A stretch of 46,174 nucleotides of DNA from Armatimonadetes bacterium 13_1_40CM_64_14 (lineage in GTDB: Bacteria; Sysuimicrobiota; Sysuimicrobiia; Sysuimicrobiales; Kaftiobacteriaceae). Positions 1 through 10,449 of the stretch are shown here, in pieces; the first letter of the stretch is position 1; the number at the start of each line of letters is the position of its first letter. Where the stretch lies: NCBI GenBank assembly GCA_001917855.1, contig MNEU01000085.1:1-46174 (forward strand). Direction: 5' to 3'. A model generated the notes under the pieces. That model had not been told where the DNA came from, did no database searches, and worked only from the letters and a program-made list of their open reading frames with translations. The translations under genes and the position numbers were made by a program.

Positions 1-376
1 AACCGGAGATCGAGGCGTAGATCAGCGCGGGAAATTTCTCCCGCAGGGCCGAGTAGCCCAGGCCCAGACGCTCCATCGTTCCGGGCCGGAAGTTTTCCAC
101 GAGGATGTCGGCGCGGCGCAACAACTCGTAGCAGATCGCCAGCCCGCGGGGGTCTTTGAGGTCCAGGGTCAGGCTCTCTTTGTTGCGATTCACGCTGAGG
201 AAATACGCGCTTTCCGTCCCCACGAAGGGCGGACCCCAGCCGCGAGTATCATCGCCGCCCTGTGGCGTCTCGATCTTGATGACCCGGGCCCCCAGGTCCG
301 ACAGCATCAGCGTACAGAACGGTCCAGCTAACGCGCGGGTCAGATCGACGACGACGAGGTCTTCCAGAGGGGCCAT
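1..376 (-). CDS. CaiB/BaiF family (class III) CoA-transferase, N-terminal part, truncated by window edge
   Basis: Reverse-strand reading from ATG at 376: [78 protein letters not shown]...[20 protein letters not shown]; typical family III N-terminus. Open at left edge. Confidence 0.93.
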   Translation of the reverse strand, partial: MAPLEDLVVVDLTRALAGPFCTLMLSDLGARVIKIETPQGGDDTRGWGPPFVGTESAYFLSVNRNKESLTLDLKDPRGLAICYELLRRADILVENFRPGTMERLGLGYSALREKFPALIYASISG

Positions 377-1227
377 TACGCCTCAACGAAGGCGACAAAC
401 CGGCAGAACGCGGCCTCGCCACCTTTAAACCGAAACGGGAACGCGCCGACCCACACGCGCTGATTGAGCACCTGATCGATGTGGCCGCCGACGTTTTCGA
501 CGTGGAACACGCCCCGCGGAAACAGCAGCGTGTGGGTGGCCTGGTAGTCCTGCGGCCAGGGGAAAGCTTTGTCCATCGACATCCCGATCTTGCGTTCGAC
601 GTCAGGGATCAGGTCACGGCGGGCGTCGCGTACTTTCGTGTTAAACGGGTGGTCGGTGCTGATGGCGTCGATCGCCATCCACCGGATGCCGCGGTCCAGC
701 ACCCACTTGCAGAACTCCGCCCGCGGGCCCGGGTGGCGCAGGAACGCGCGCGGCAGGTCGGCGCGCGCGTCCGGGTGATGCTCGCGCGTGTGGGGGGACC
801 AGTCCTCGTTGTAGTAGGCGTGATACCCGGTGTGGATCACCAGAACGTCCCCGCGCTCAATTTTGATGTTGAATTTCTTCTCCCACGCGGTAAAGTGATC
901 GACGCCGTAGATGTCGTAATCCCCAATGCCAAACTGCTGCAGGTCCACGACGCACGCGGGCCCGACCAGGGATTCAATCGGGATGCCGGAGACGTCCGGC
1001 CCCGGGTCGTTAAAGTGCAACGGCGAATCCAGGTGGGTGGCGATGTGATTGGTCGTCGAGATGTGCTGGGCGTTCACCCCCTCAAACGCCATCTTCTTGA
1101 CCCACGTGATCTTCGGGCCCTCATAGTAGGCGAAGGGGGGCGAGTCCATGCTGAAGTTCTGGGACAGATCCAGCACCCGACACCGGCTCAGGTCAAACGA
1201 TTTCAGTGGCATCCAGGCACTCCTCAC
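376..1227 (-). CDS. Cyclase family protein (kynurenine formamidase-like metal-dependent hydrolase)
   Basis: 283 aa [21 protein letters not shown] is the HxGTHxDAPxH-type motif. Stop overlaps the start of the CoA-transferase gene. Confidence 0.85.
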   Translation of the reverse strand: MRSAWMPLKSFDLSRCRVLDLSQNFSMDSPPFAYYEGPKITWVKKMAFEGVNAQHISTTNHIATHLDSPLHFNDPGPDVSGIPIESLVGPACVVDLQQFGIGDYDIYGVDHFTAWEKKFNIKIERGDVLVIHTGYHAYYNEDWSPHTREHHPDARADLPRAFLRHPGPRAEFCKWVLDRGIRWMAIDAISTDHPFNTKVRDARRDLIPDVERKIGMSMDKAFPWPQDYQATHTLLFPRGVFHVENVGGHIDQVLNQRVWVGAFPFRFKGGEAAFCRFVAFVEA

Positions 1228-1310
1228 TCCACGATGTGGTCAAGGATCACAAGGAGACATGTGCATTTTGACCGAAGGGGTGGCGAAACTCACCTCGTGA
1301 ATACGACGCC

Positions 1311-2063
1311 TTGCAGATGAACCCTGCGTTAACGCCGCAGCCTGGATCCCGGCCCTCCGGGCGCGCACGCACGCCCTCTCCCATCCGGGCCGTCACGTTC
1401 GACGTGTACTCGGCGCTCTTCGACACGATCAGCGGGCTGCGCTTCGCCCTGTCGGCGCTGTTCCGCGCCCGCGGGCTGGCCCTCGACCCCGGAGCGGCAG
1501 CGGCCACGTGGCGGCAACGCCACATGACCTACCTGCTCGTCGCCAACTCGCTGGACCGGGAACCCGCCACGAACCGGAGAGCACTAGAGGCGTCGGCTCA
1601 ACAGACGCTCCACGCCCTCACCCCTCCGCTGACCGCCGCGGAGCTGGAGCGCCTCGTGTCCGCGTGGGAAGATCTGCCGCCCCATCCCGAGGCGGGCCGT
1701 GTGCTGGCCGAGGTTCGCCGCAGGACCCTGATCCTCGCAACGCTGTCCAATGGCGATCGCGACATGCTCGCTGCCCTCTTGCAGCACCTCCCCGTCGCCT
1801 TTGATCACATCGTGTCGACCGAAGGCGGGAAGTTCAAACCACACCCGTCGGTCTACACCGCTGCGTTGCGCATCCTCGGTGTGCCCCGAGAAGAATTGCT
1901 GCACGTGGCCGGGTCTGCGACTGACGCCGCCGGGGCGACCGCCTTCGGCCTGCAGACGATCTGGGTGAACCGGACCCAGGACACAGTACCCGACCCCCGA
2001 TTTGCCCCCGCGCATGTGGTGTCGGATCTCATCGGCGTGTTGGACCTCCTCCCTCACGCCTAA
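1311..2063 (+). CDS. HAD family hydrolase (haloacid dehalogenase type II-like)
   Basis: VTFDVYSALFDT (motif I), LATLSNGD (motif II), GGKFKPHPSVYTAAL (motif III). Exact start uncertain. Confidence 0.85.
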   Translation: MQMNPALTPQPGSRPSGRARTPSPIRAVTFDVYSALFDTISGLRFALSALFRARGLALDPGAAAATWRQRHMTYLLVANSLDREPATNRRALEASAQQTLHALTPPLTAAELERLVSAWEDLPPHPEAGRVLAEVRRRTLILATLSNGDRDMLAALLQHLPVAFDHIVSTEGGKFKPHPSVYTAALRILGVPREELLHVAGSATDAAGATAFGLQTIWVNRTQDTVPDPRFAPAHVVSDLIGVLDLLPHA

Positions 2064-2230
2064 CGGGAACGGTGCCCGTCCCCGCTGCTACACTGAGACG
2101 CGACCGGAGCAGGAGCACCATCGCCAAGTCCGAATCACATACGAGGTTTCCGCTGCTGGTCAATGTGCATGGGTGTTCGTGGACAGGACGCGCAAGTGGC
2201 GTCAGCATCTAATAGCGATCAGACGGGATA

Positions 2231-3493
2231 GTGCGAACGATCATCGCGGGGGGGATGCGCTTGCAGCGGCTTTGGACGGTGGCAGTGGTCGTTTTCGCCT
2301 GTACCCTTCCTCTCATCCTCACAACCACAGGGCAGCCAGCAACGACCGAGATCAAGATCGGAGCGGTTCTGCCGCTCACCGGAGCATTCGGATCGTCCGG
2401 CAACTACTTCAAGCAAGGCTATACCATGGCGATCGACGATGTGAACAAAGCCGGCGGACTTCAGGTGGGGGCGGCCAAGTACCCGATCACCCTGATCATT
2501 CTGGACGACGGCAGCGACGGCACCCGATCCCGCAGTCTCGTCGAGAAACTGGTCACCGACCAACACGTCAACTTCCTGCTCGGCGGCTACGACACGTCTC
2601 TCGTGCAGGCCCAGGAGGTCGTTCCCGATCAGTACAAGATCCCGTACGTCGAGGGCGGCGGAGCGGCATCGGAAATTTTCAAGCGGGGATACAAGTACAT
2701 CTTTGGTACCCTCGCCACCATTTACGACATGGCCAAGATCACCATGGACTACCTCGCCACCGCCGCGGACCAATACAAACTGACGAAACCGCTCACGATC
2801 GCCGTGGTGTGGGAGAACACGGATCACGGGAAGGATTACATCGAGGGGGTCCTCGACGGAGTGAAGGCGCGGCCTGACCTCTTTCGGATCGTGCTCAACC
2901 AGTCCTTTCAGCTCAACGGCAGCGATTTCAGCCCCCTCCTCCAGCAGGTACAGGCCTCCAACGCCACGGTGTTCCTCTCCGACGCCCACCTGCCGGACTT
3001 CATCACCATGCACCGCCAGTATCTGCAGGCCGGACTGTACCACCAGTTCGCTTCCTACGGCGCCCGCGGCCCCGACCAGAGAGGCCGACAGGCGCTGGGG
3101 GGCGGTGCGGATTACCTCATCGCTGCCCTCTGGTGGAGCCCGGCACTGAAGGGTGCGGCCTCGCAGGTGTTTGCCGATCGGTATACGCGGGAATATCACG
3201 CGATCCCGGACTGGTTCCAGGCGCTCTCCTATGACACCGCCCGCGTGCTGCTGGCGGGCGTCAAGAACGCTGGAACCCTGGACGGGCCCGCGGTGCGCGA
3301 CGCCCTGGCCAAGATCGAGTTCCGCAATGCGCTGGTCCCGGGAGGGGTGATCCGGTTCAACCCTAACGGCCAGATTGCCGGGTCCCCGTACATTATGGTC
3401 CAGACTCTTCCCGGGAACACCGTGCGGATTATCTGGCCCAAGAAAATGCCGGAAACCTTCGACGCTGTGCTCCCGATGCCCAAGAACCAGTAG
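2231..3493 (+). CDS. livJ: Branched-chain amino acid-type ABC transporter substrate-binding protein
   Basis: Signal-like N-terminus then EIKIGAVLPLTGAFGSSGNYFKQGYTMAIDDVNKAGGL; followed by permease and ATPase genes in LivHMGF order. GTG start. Confidence 0.9.
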   Translation: MRTIIAGGMRLQRLWTVAVVVFACTLPLILTTTGQPATTEIKIGAVLPLTGAFGSSGNYFKQGYTMAIDDVNKAGGLQVGAAKYPITLIILDDGSDGTRSRSLVEKLVTDQHVNFLLGGYDTSLVQAQEVVPDQYKIPYVEGGGAASEIFKRGYKYIFGTLATIYDMAKITMDYLATAADQYKLTKPLTIAVVWENTDHGKDYIEGVLDGVKARPDLFRIVLNQSFQLNGSDFSPLLQQVQASNATVFLSDAHLPDFITMHRQYLQAGLYHQFASYGARGPDQRGRQALGGGADYLIAALWWSPALKGAASQVFADRYTREYHAIPDWFQALSYDTARVLLAGVKNAGTLDGPAVRDALAKIEFRNALVPGGVIRFNPNGQIAGSPYIMVQTLPGNTVRIIWPKKMPETFDAVLPMPKNQ

Positions 3494-3543
3494 CGTGATG
3501 CGGGCATCAGGAGACGGGCGCTAGGACCCGAGCGTCTCCATCG

Positions 3544-4428
3544 GTGTTCACGACCCAGAACCTGGTCTCGGTCGCCATCGCGGCGCTGTTGACGGCGGGG
3601 CTGTACGCAGTGATGTCGTACGGCCTCGCCATTATTTATGGCGTTATGAAGGTCATCAACGTCAGCAACGCGGGGTTCCTCATGCTGGGGGCCTTCATGA
3701 CCCTGATGTACTTTCAGTGGTGGCACCTCGATCCCGTGGCCGGAGCGGTGCTGAACCTGCTGCCGTTCTTCGGCGCCGGCTGGCTCGTTTACAAGCTGCT
3801 GGTCAGGCGTGTGGTCAGCGCGCGGCCCATCGCGACGCTGCTCCTGTTGTTCGCCCTCTGGCTCGTGATCCAAAACGTCGCCCTGGCGATCTGGGGCAGC
3901 GACGATCAGTCGATCATCACCGCCTACACGTACAAGTCCCTCATTGTGGGGGGGTTCCGACTCCCGCTGACGCGGCTGATCGTGTTTGCCGTCGCCCTCC
4001 TCGCCTTGAGTCTGTTGCATTTCGTGCTGGGACACACCTATGTCGGGAAGGCCTTACGCGCCACAGTCCAGGATCCCCAGGCGGCGCTGCTTGTGGGCAT
4101 CGACACCGAGCGCATCAGCGCGCTGGCGTTCGGCCTCGGCACGGCGCTATCGGGGTTCGCCGGGAGCCTGCTCACCCTGCTGTTCAGCTTCACTCCGGAC
4201 TTCGGCGGACCGTTTCAGCTCAAGAGCTTTACGATCATTGTCTTAGGCGGACTGGAGAACTTCGCCGGGGTCACCGTCGGGGCGGCCGTCCTGGCGCTCA
4301 CGGAATCCTTCGCCGTTCTGTTCATGCGCGCCAGCCTTCAGAATGTCATCGCGTACGGTCTCCTGGTCGTGGCCCTCATCGTGATGCCCGGCGGGGTCGC
4401 TCAGTTGTGGGCGCGGACGCGGTCGTGA
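3544..4428 (+). CDS. livH: Branched-chain amino acid ABC transporter permease LivH
   Basis: 294 aa hydrophobic protein; LIYGVMKVINVSNAGFLMLGAF and FTIIVLGGLENFAGVTVGA motifs. Confidence 0.9.
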   Translation: MFTTQNLVSVAIAALLTAGLYAVMSYGLAIIYGVMKVINVSNAGFLMLGAFMTLMYFQWWHLDPVAGAVLNLLPFFGAGWLVYKLLVRRVVSARPIATLLLLFALWLVIQNVALAIWGSDDQSIITAYTYKSLIVGGFRLPLTRLIVFAVALLALSLLHFVLGHTYVGKALRATVQDPQAALLVGIDTERISALAFGLGTALSGFAGSLLTLLFSFTPDFGGPFQLKSFTIIVLGGLENFAGVTVGAAVLALTESFAVLFMRASLQNVIAYGLLVVALIVMPGGVAQLWARTRS

Positions 4429-4450
4429 TCCGGAGGAACCCAGCTCTGCT

Positions 4451-5488
4451 GTGAGGTCCTCGCTTCGGCTGGAGCTCGTTGCCGCCCTCGCTGTCGGCCT
4501 CCTGCTGGCGGCGGTCCCCATGCTCATCCCGGGCAACATCACGCTGCTTAACTTGGGGATCTTGACGTTCCTATACGTGGCGCAAGGCGTCGCATGGAAC
4601 ATCCTGGGCGGCTTTGCCGGATACGTGTCTTTCGGGTACGCGGCGTTCTTCGGCCTGGGCGCGTACACGACGGCGCTCCTCTGGCTTGCGGGCTGGTCGC
4701 CGGTCTTGACTTACCCGATCGGGGGCCTGGTGGCGGCCGCCTTCTCATTACTGGTCGGCGCCCCCACGCTTCGGCTGGTGGGGCCCTACTTCTCCATCGC
4801 GACGATCGGCGTCGGGGAAGCGATGCGGATCCTCATGCTCAACCTGGACAAGATCACCGGGGGGGCCTCCGGGCTCAACCTCCCCACCGTCGTTCCGTCG
4901 AAGACGTGGTTCTACTTCGTGGCGTTGATCTGCGCGGCGACATCGTACGCGGTGGCTGCCTGGATCCGCACCTCCCGATTTGGGCTGGGGTTGACCGCGC
5001 TCCGGCTTGACCTGGAAGCGGCGGAGAGCCTGGGGGTACGCACGACGCTGTTCAAAAACCTCGCGCACATCGTGAGCGCTGCTCTCGTCGGCGCCTGCGG
5101 CGGCGTTTACGCGACTTATCTGCAGTACGTGCATCCCGACACCGTGTTCAGCTTCACGCTCAGCATCAGTCTCGTCCTGATCGCGCTCATCGGCGGCCTG
5201 GGGACCGTGTGGGGCCCGGTGCTTGGCGCCGTCGTCTTCTTCGTGGTGCAAGACTATCTCCAAACCAGTTATCCGACCTTCCACCTCCTCGTATACGGGT
5301 TGCTGCTGCTGGTTATTATCCTTTTCGAACCCGGGGGGATGGCAGGATTGGCTGGCCGGCTGGTGGCGCGCCGGAGGGGTGCCTCGGCCGGACCGCCAGC
5401 CGCAGATCCTGCGCCCCACGCCGAGCACGAACGCGCGCCAATGCCCCGGGCCGACGCCGAGCGGCCAGGCACCGAGCGGACGACATGA
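4451..5488 (+). CDS. livM: Branched-chain amino acid ABC transporter permease LivM
   Basis: YVAQGVAWNILGGFAGYVSFGYAAFFGLGAYTTALL; ALIGGLGTVWGPVLGAVVFFV. Confidence 0.9.
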   Translation: MRSSLRLELVAALAVGLLLAAVPMLIPGNITLLNLGILTFLYVAQGVAWNILGGFAGYVSFGYAAFFGLGAYTTALLWLAGWSPVLTYPIGGLVAAAFSLLVGAPTLRLVGPYFSIATIGVGEAMRILMLNLDKITGGASGLNLPTVVPSKTWFYFVALICAATSYAVAAWIRTSRFGLGLTALRLDLEAAESLGVRTTLFKNLAHIVSAALVGACGGVYATYLQYVHPDTVFSFTLSISLVLIALIGGLGTVWGPVLGAVVFFVVQDYLQTSYPTFHLLVYGLLLLVIILFEPGGMAGLAGRLVARRRGASAGPPAADPAPHAEHERAPMPRADAERPGTERTT

Positions 5489-6222
5489 CCACCGCCCTCA
5501 CCCTCGACCGGATCACGAAGCGCTTTGGCGGACTCGCGGCGCTCCAGGAGGTGACAGTGCAAATCGCGTCCGGGGACATCACCGGCCTCATCGGTCCCAA
5601 CGGAGCGGGGAAGACCACGCTGTTTAGCATCATCGCCGGCAAGACCCGCCCGACAGTGGGCCGGGTGCTGTGTTTTGGCCATGACGTCACTGGGTGGAGT
5701 GCCCATGCGGTGTGCCGGCTCGGCGTGTGCACGACCCACCAAGTTGTCCGCCCGTTTGGGGACCTCACGGTCCTGGAGAATGTGCGCGTCGGAGCCTCCT
5801 TTGGAGCCAGCGGCCGCCTCGGGGGCCGCACGGCGGAAGAGGAGGCCGGGGAAATATTGACGTTCGTGGGCTTGGCTCACCGGCGGGACTCCCTCGCCTC
5901 CGCCCTCACGCTCGCCCAACGTAAGCGGCTGGAGATTGCCCGCGCCCTGGCCACGCGCCCGGCGGTGCTCTTGCTGGACGAAGTCCTCGCGGGCCTCACT
6001 CCGGCCGAGATCCAGCAGGCGGTAGAATTGGTTCGTCAGATCCGCGCCCGAGGCATCACGATTGTGATGATTGAGCACGTGATGCGGGCTGTCATGGACC
6101 TCTCAGATCGAGTGCTGGTCCTCAACTACGGCCGCCTGATCGCTGACGGATCTCCGGCGGTCGTCGCTAACAGTCCTCAGGTTATCGAAGCGTACCTCGG
6201 AGAGAAGATCTCAGAAAGCTGA
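5485..6222 (+). CDS. livG: ABC transporter ATP-binding protein LivG
   Basis: Walker A GPNGAGKTT, LivG-like fold, Walker B VLLLDEVLAGL. ATG at 5485 (ATGA overlap with livM) preferred over the longer ORF from 5209. Confidence 0.9.
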   Translation: MTTALTLDRITKRFGGLAALQEVTVQIASGDITGLIGPNGAGKTTLFSIIAGKTRPTVGRVLCFGHDVTGWSAHAVCRLGVCTTHQVVRPFGDLTVLENVRVGASFGASGRLGGRTAEEEAGEILTFVGLAHRRDSLASALTLAQRKRLEIARALATRPAVLLLDEVLAGLTPAEIQQAVELVRQIRARGITIVMIEHVMRAVMDLSDRVLVLNYGRLIADGSPAVVANSPQVIEAYLGEKISES

Positions 6223-6941
6223 TGCCCGCAGCGCCCCTGCTCGAGATTGAAAATATCGCGGCCGCCTACGGCCAGGTGCGGGCCCTGTGGGACGTGTCGT
6301 TCGCCGTGGGAGAGGGAGAAATCATCACCCTGCTGGGTGCCAACGGTGCGGGCAAGACGTCCACGATGCGCGTGATCTCCGGCCTCCTCCGGCCGATTGG
6401 CGGAGAGGTGCGGTTCGCCGGCGAGTCGCTCCGGCTGCGTCCGTCCCGCATCGTGGATGCTGGGATCGTGCAAATCCCTGAAGGGCGGGCGCTGTGGCCT
6501 CGGATGACTGTGCGGGAAAACCTCCAGCTCGGCGCGTACACGAGGAGAGCGCGCGCACACCAGGCCGAGTCCCTGGCATGGGTGGTGTCGCTCTTCCCGC
6601 GCCTCGCCGAACGCCTGACGCAGCTCGCGGGGACGCTGTCAGGAGGAGAACAGCAAATGGTGGCGATCGGCCGGGGCTTGATGAGCCGGCCGCGGTTACT
6701 GATGCTCGACGAACCGTCCCTGGGCCTCGCGCCGAAGCTGGTCCGCGAGGTCTTCCGGGTCATCCGGCAGATCAATGCCGACGGAGGCGTGACCGTACTT
6801 CTGGTGGAACAAAACGTCCGTCAGGCCTTGGAGATCGCCCACCGCGGCTACGTCTTGGAAACGGGCCGGACCATACGATCAGGACCCGCGACCGACCTGC
6901 TCCAGGACCCCGAGATCAAGCGCGCGTTCCTCGGAATGTAA
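6222..6941 (+). CDS. livF: ABC transporter ATP-binding protein LivF
   Basis: GANGAGKTSTMR, LSGGEQQMVAIGRGLMSRPRLLMLDEPSLGLAP; overlaps the livG stop. Confidence 0.92.
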   Translation: MPAAPLLEIENIAAAYGQVRALWDVSFAVGEGEIITLLGANGAGKTSTMRVISGLLRPIGGEVRFAGESLRLRPSRIVDAGIVQIPEGRALWPRMTVRENLQLGAYTRRARAHQAESLAWVVSLFPRLAERLTQLAGTLSGGEQQMVAIGRGLMSRPRLLMLDEPSLGLAPKLVREVFRVIRQINADGGVTVLLVEQNVRQALEIAHRGYVLETGRTIRSGPATDLLQDPEIKRAFLGM

Positions 6942-7069
6942 TCCCGCGTATCCCTCGTAAAAGGGCAGTCCGTCGGTCAGAGCCTGCGCGCGAATGGCTG
7001 AGTGTCTTTCATGTGACTGACAAATCCTCAGCTCCCGATCTCTGATAAACGTGGGCAACTGCGCCAGGG

Positions 7070-7195
7070 CTAAACGCGGTTGTGCTGAGATTCCCTCTCC
7101 TCTAAAGTCACTGCGTTCTTCACGATCTCGTCGACGCTGACGCCCTGAAATCCGCCTCGAAAAATCTTCCCGAAGGCCACCTCCACGATTTTCGC
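7070..7195 (-). pseudogene. Relic of a TetR-family regulator N-terminal HTH
   Basis: Reverse reading gives TAKIVEVAFGKIFRGGFQGVSVDEIVKNAVTLEERESQHNRV*, matching the TetR N-terminus (ilEaAfelFaerGFqgtSVdeIv..AGVtkg) and then losing similarity; no start codon or ligand domain. Confidence 0.6.
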
Positions 7196-7197
7196 AG

Positions 7198-8451
7198 TCA
7201 GGGCAACGTCGCCGCAAACGCTTCCACCGCCTGTTCAAAACAGGCGAGCGGTGGCCGTACCAAACCCGCGCCGACCTGGCCGATGCCCGGCCTGCGGTGC
7301 GCGATGCCGGTGTTCACGCGTGGGGTGATGCCGGTTTTGACCACCTTCCGGATATCGATCCCCGTCGGGGTCCCGCGGAAGTCGAGTTGCGGGATGCCGA
7401 ACGCCGGGTTCTCCGTGACGGTAATCTCGTACATCTCCAGAGTGGACTGCACGGCGAGTTGGGGTGTTCCCCCGACGAACTTCACGATCGCCGGAGCGGC
7501 GGCCATGGCGAACGCGCCCAGGCCCGCCGTCTCCGTGATGGTGCTATCGCCGATGTCCGGATTAGCATCGTCTTGCGTGAACCCGGGGAAGAACAGCCCG
7601 ACAGGCACCTCGGCGGGGGCGGTGAACCACGCATCGCCCAACCCGCTCACCCGGATGCCGAAGTCGGTCCCGTTACGCGCCATGCAGGTCACCACGGTGC
7701 TGCCGGCGATCCCGTGCGCCGCGTCCATCATCGCCTTGCAGGATGCCATCACAGGGTTGAGAACGGCTAGGTCATTGTCGGCGAGATACGTGAGCACGGC
7801 GGCCAGGTCGTCACTGCGCGTCGAGGTCCGCGCCAAGTGCGGAGCGAGAAGCCGCGCCATCAGCGCGGAGCCGGCCTTGTTACGATTGTGTCCCTCATCT
7901 CCCATCTGGACTTGCTGGGCGATGAGGTTTTTCATGTCCAGCCCACCGGACCGTTCCAGCGCCTTGCCCAAGACAGGCGCGCACACATCACGCAGCCAGC
8001 GCAGTCGCTGCAGCACATCGTCGCTGTACGCGCCATACCGCAGGACCTTCCCGTAGCCCTCGTTGAGCGTGGAATAGGCCCGATTCCCGAAGGCTCGGTT
8101 TTCGACGACATAAACCGGCATGGATGCCGTCGTGACCCCTGCCATCGGTCCGACCGCGCGGTAATGATGGCAGGGCGCAAACTGCACCTCGCCTCGTTCG
8201 ACCAGCGCCTGGGCCTCGCGGTCGTCGCGCGCCAACCCCTCATAGAGCACGCCGCCTAGCACCGCCCCGCGCAACGGACCCGACATCCGCGCCCAGGTGA
8301 TCGGCGGGCCAGCGTGGAGGATCAGATGCTTGTGCATCCCCGCAATAACTTCCGCGGCAGGAGCAGTCCCCACCAGGACAGGCCGGCTCTCGAGCACCGC
8401 CTGCGTCGCGCGTCGATTGGCTTCATCGATGGTCACATCCGCCCTCCGCAC
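7198..8451 (-). CDS. DUF1116 domain-containing protein (YlbE/AllG family)
   Basis: 417 aa; AEVIAGMHKHLILHAGPPITWARMSGPLRGAVLGGVLYEGLA, HHYRAVGPMAGVTTASMPVYVVEN, QMGDEGHNRNKAG; located directly downstream of fdrA. Confidence 0.87.
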   Translation of the reverse strand: MRRADVTIDEANRRATQAVLESRPVLVGTAPAAEVIAGMHKHLILHAGPPITWARMSGPLRGAVLGGVLYEGLARDDREAQALVERGEVQFAPCHHYRAVGPMAGVTTASMPVYVVENRAFGNRAYSTLNEGYGKVLRYGAYSDDVLQRLRWLRDVCAPVLGKALERSGGLDMKNLIAQQVQMGDEGHNRNKAGSALMARLLAPHLARTSTRSDDLAAVLTYLADNDLAVLNPVMASCKAMMDAAHGIAGSTVVTCMARNGTDFGIRVSGLGDAWFTAPAEVPVGLFFPGFTQDDANPDIGDSTITETAGLGAFAMAAAPAIVKFVGGTPQLAVQSTLEMYEITVTENPAFGIPQLDFRGTPTGIDIRKVVKTGITPRVNTGIAHRRPGIGQVGAGLVRPPLACFEQAVEAFAATLP

Positions 8452-8491
8452 CGCTCATGACACCACGATCGCTTTCGATGACGCCCATCGA

Positions 8492-10255
8492 TCAAGCGTT
8501 GAGCTTGTCCAGGATGTCGATGAATTTTTGCTTCCCGCCCGCCGGCGGCTGCCAGTCGACCGCCATGACCTCGACGCCCTGCGCCGTGAGGCTTTCGGCG
8601 AACAAATCTAGTCCTACGTTGATGACTCGCGGGCGCTCCAGCAACCGGAGGATGGACGAGACCTCCGGCACCGTCGGGGGAGCAGAGGGGGCGGGCAGCT
8701 CCATGGGCCGGTGGGGCTCACCGCGGCTCCCCGCAGCCTCCGCGATCAGGCCGGCCAGACGGACCGCCTGGGCGTTGCTGGCCTGCACCGTCGCGCCGGC
8801 GTCAATGAGCGTTGCGACTTGCGCCTCGTAGTCCTGCGGATCCTCGTCCGTCCCGCAGACGGAAACCACGACCGGGAGCCACCTCCCCGCCGCCTGGGCA
8901 CGCAAACGGGCCTGGCGGATCGCCGCCGCCAGCTCGCGCGCAGGATCTGGGTGGGCCCCGTATCCCAGCACGACATCCAGCAGGATCACCGCAACCTCAG
9001 GATCGTCGGCTTCGCGCGCGAGCCGCTGACACCGCAGGTCAAGATCGAGCATCGGGTGCAAGCGGCCGACCGTGAATTCGTCGCTGCCCATGTCGATGAC
9101 GGTATGGCCCCGACTGCGCAGGGCGGACTCCAGCGCCTGAGAAGGGTCTAGAGGGGTGTTGGAGTACACGGGGCCGGCGTACCGCTGGAGCAACAGGAGC
9201 GCCTCATAGCACAGCGTGCCACCGCTGTATAATCCCCGCACGTATTTCTGGGTGGACGCGAGCCGGCCCGCTTCCTGCGCGGGCAGCGCCTCCCAGTGGG
9301 GCCAGCGGGGTGCCTGCCCCGTCGCCAACGTCACCGCCTGGTGGGCCGCGTCTTCCAAGGTGAGCGCCACATGCATCGCCTTGGCCGCGGGCACGGATGC
9401 GCCGATGAAGTTGACCACCACCGGTTTGGACAGACGCTGGACGGCGCCGAGCACTTGGCTCGCGACGTCGGGAGCCGGCGGTTTGGAAATCACGACGATG
9501 ACCTCAGTGCCGGGATCGGCGGCTAAGGCGGCGAGCCCCTGCATCGCGGTCAGCCCACGCACAGCAGAGTTCAGATCGCGGCCCCCGGTCCCGATCGCCT
9601 GCGAGATTCCCCCGCCGCCACGGTGCACTAGAGACGCGACCTCCTGGATCCCCGTCCCCGACGCGCCCACGATCCCGACGGTGCCGCGGCGGACCCGGTT
9701 TGCAAACCCGAGGCCCGCCCCGCCGAGGATGCACGTCCCGCAATCCGGCCCCATCACCATCACCCCGCGCACGGCGGCGGTGCGTTTGAGCTCAATCTCG
9801 GCTTCGATGGACACGTTATCGCTGAACAACATCACATGCAGGCCAGCGACCAGCGCATCCTTAGCCACCCCCGCAGCAAAGCGCCCCGGGACGGAGATGA
9901 GAGCGAGATTCGCGCCGGTGAGCATCTGCGCCGCGGATGCGACGGTTTTCGGACGATACGGCCCGCCGACGGTGGGAGCGCGCCGCTGAACGAGGAGAGT
10001 CTCCGCGTGCGTCAGTGCACCGGCAGCCGCATCGTCGGAGATGGCGCGGACGACCAGGACCAAATCGTCCGCCCTCGCCGTGGAGGCCTCCGGGGTCAGC
10101 AGTCCCGCGTCGCGCAGCAGTTCTTTATTGGCATCGGTCCCCATGACCACGCCGGCTTCCTCGACCCCGGGGAGTTGACGCACCTCGCGCTGGACGAGCA
10201 TCAGCGTGACCGAGTCGAAATACGCGCTTGGCTTTAGCAGGGTACGGACGGCCAC
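8492..10255 (-). CDS. fdrA: FdrA family protein (acyl-CoA synthetase-like; AllF family)
   Basis: 587 aa; MRTLLKPSAYFDSVTLMLVQREVRQLPGVEEAGVVMGTDANKELL, VMGPDCGTCILGGAGLGFANRVRRGTVGIVGASGTGIQEV, GGRDLNSAVRGLTAMQGL. Confidence 0.9.
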   Translation of the reverse strand: MAVRTLLKPSAYFDSVTLMLVQREVRQLPGVEEAGVVMGTDANKELLRDAGLLTPEASTARADDLVLVVRAISDDAAAGALTHAETLLVQRRAPTVGGPYRPKTVASAAQMLTGANLALISVPGRFAAGVAKDALVAGLHVMLFSDNVSIEAEIELKRTAAVRGVMVMGPDCGTCILGGAGLGFANRVRRGTVGIVGASGTGIQEVASLVHRGGGGISQAIGTGGRDLNSAVRGLTAMQGLAALAADPGTEVIVVISKPPAPDVASQVLGAVQRLSKPVVVNFIGASVPAAKAMHVALTLEDAAHQAVTLATGQAPRWPHWEALPAQEAGRLASTQKYVRGLYSGGTLCYEALLLLQRYAGPVYSNTPLDPSQALESALRSRGHTVIDMGSDEFTVGRLHPMLDLDLRCQRLAREADDPEVAVILLDVVLGYGAHPDPARELAAAIRQARLRAQAAGRWLPVVVSVCGTDEDPQDYEAQVATLIDAGATVQASNAQAVRLAGLIAEAAGSRGEPHRPMELPAPSAPPTVPEVSSILRLLERPRVINVGLDLFAESLTAQGVEVMAVDWQPPAGGKQKFIDILDKLNA

Positions 10256-10449
10256 CGGTCACCTCACCGACGCACGCGGGGAAGTCGCTGTATGCATTCC
10301 AGCCTGCCGCTTGCCTTCCCCTTCCCTTCGTTGATTCCGGGGGCGGTTTCTGACAGACTGAGAATAAGTTCATCGTGGGCCCACCCAATCATCGGAGATC
10401 GACTCCACCGGTCGATCCAGGGCGCGTGGGCGGACAGGCGGAGCAGATC

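Noticed and set aside
481-1320. 279-aa plus-strand ORF opposite the cyclase-family gene
   Set aside because: Antisense shadow; conserved motifs are on the minus strand.
2219-3199. 326-aa minus-strand ORF opposite livJ
   Set aside because: Antisense shadow of a well-supported substrate-binding protein gene.
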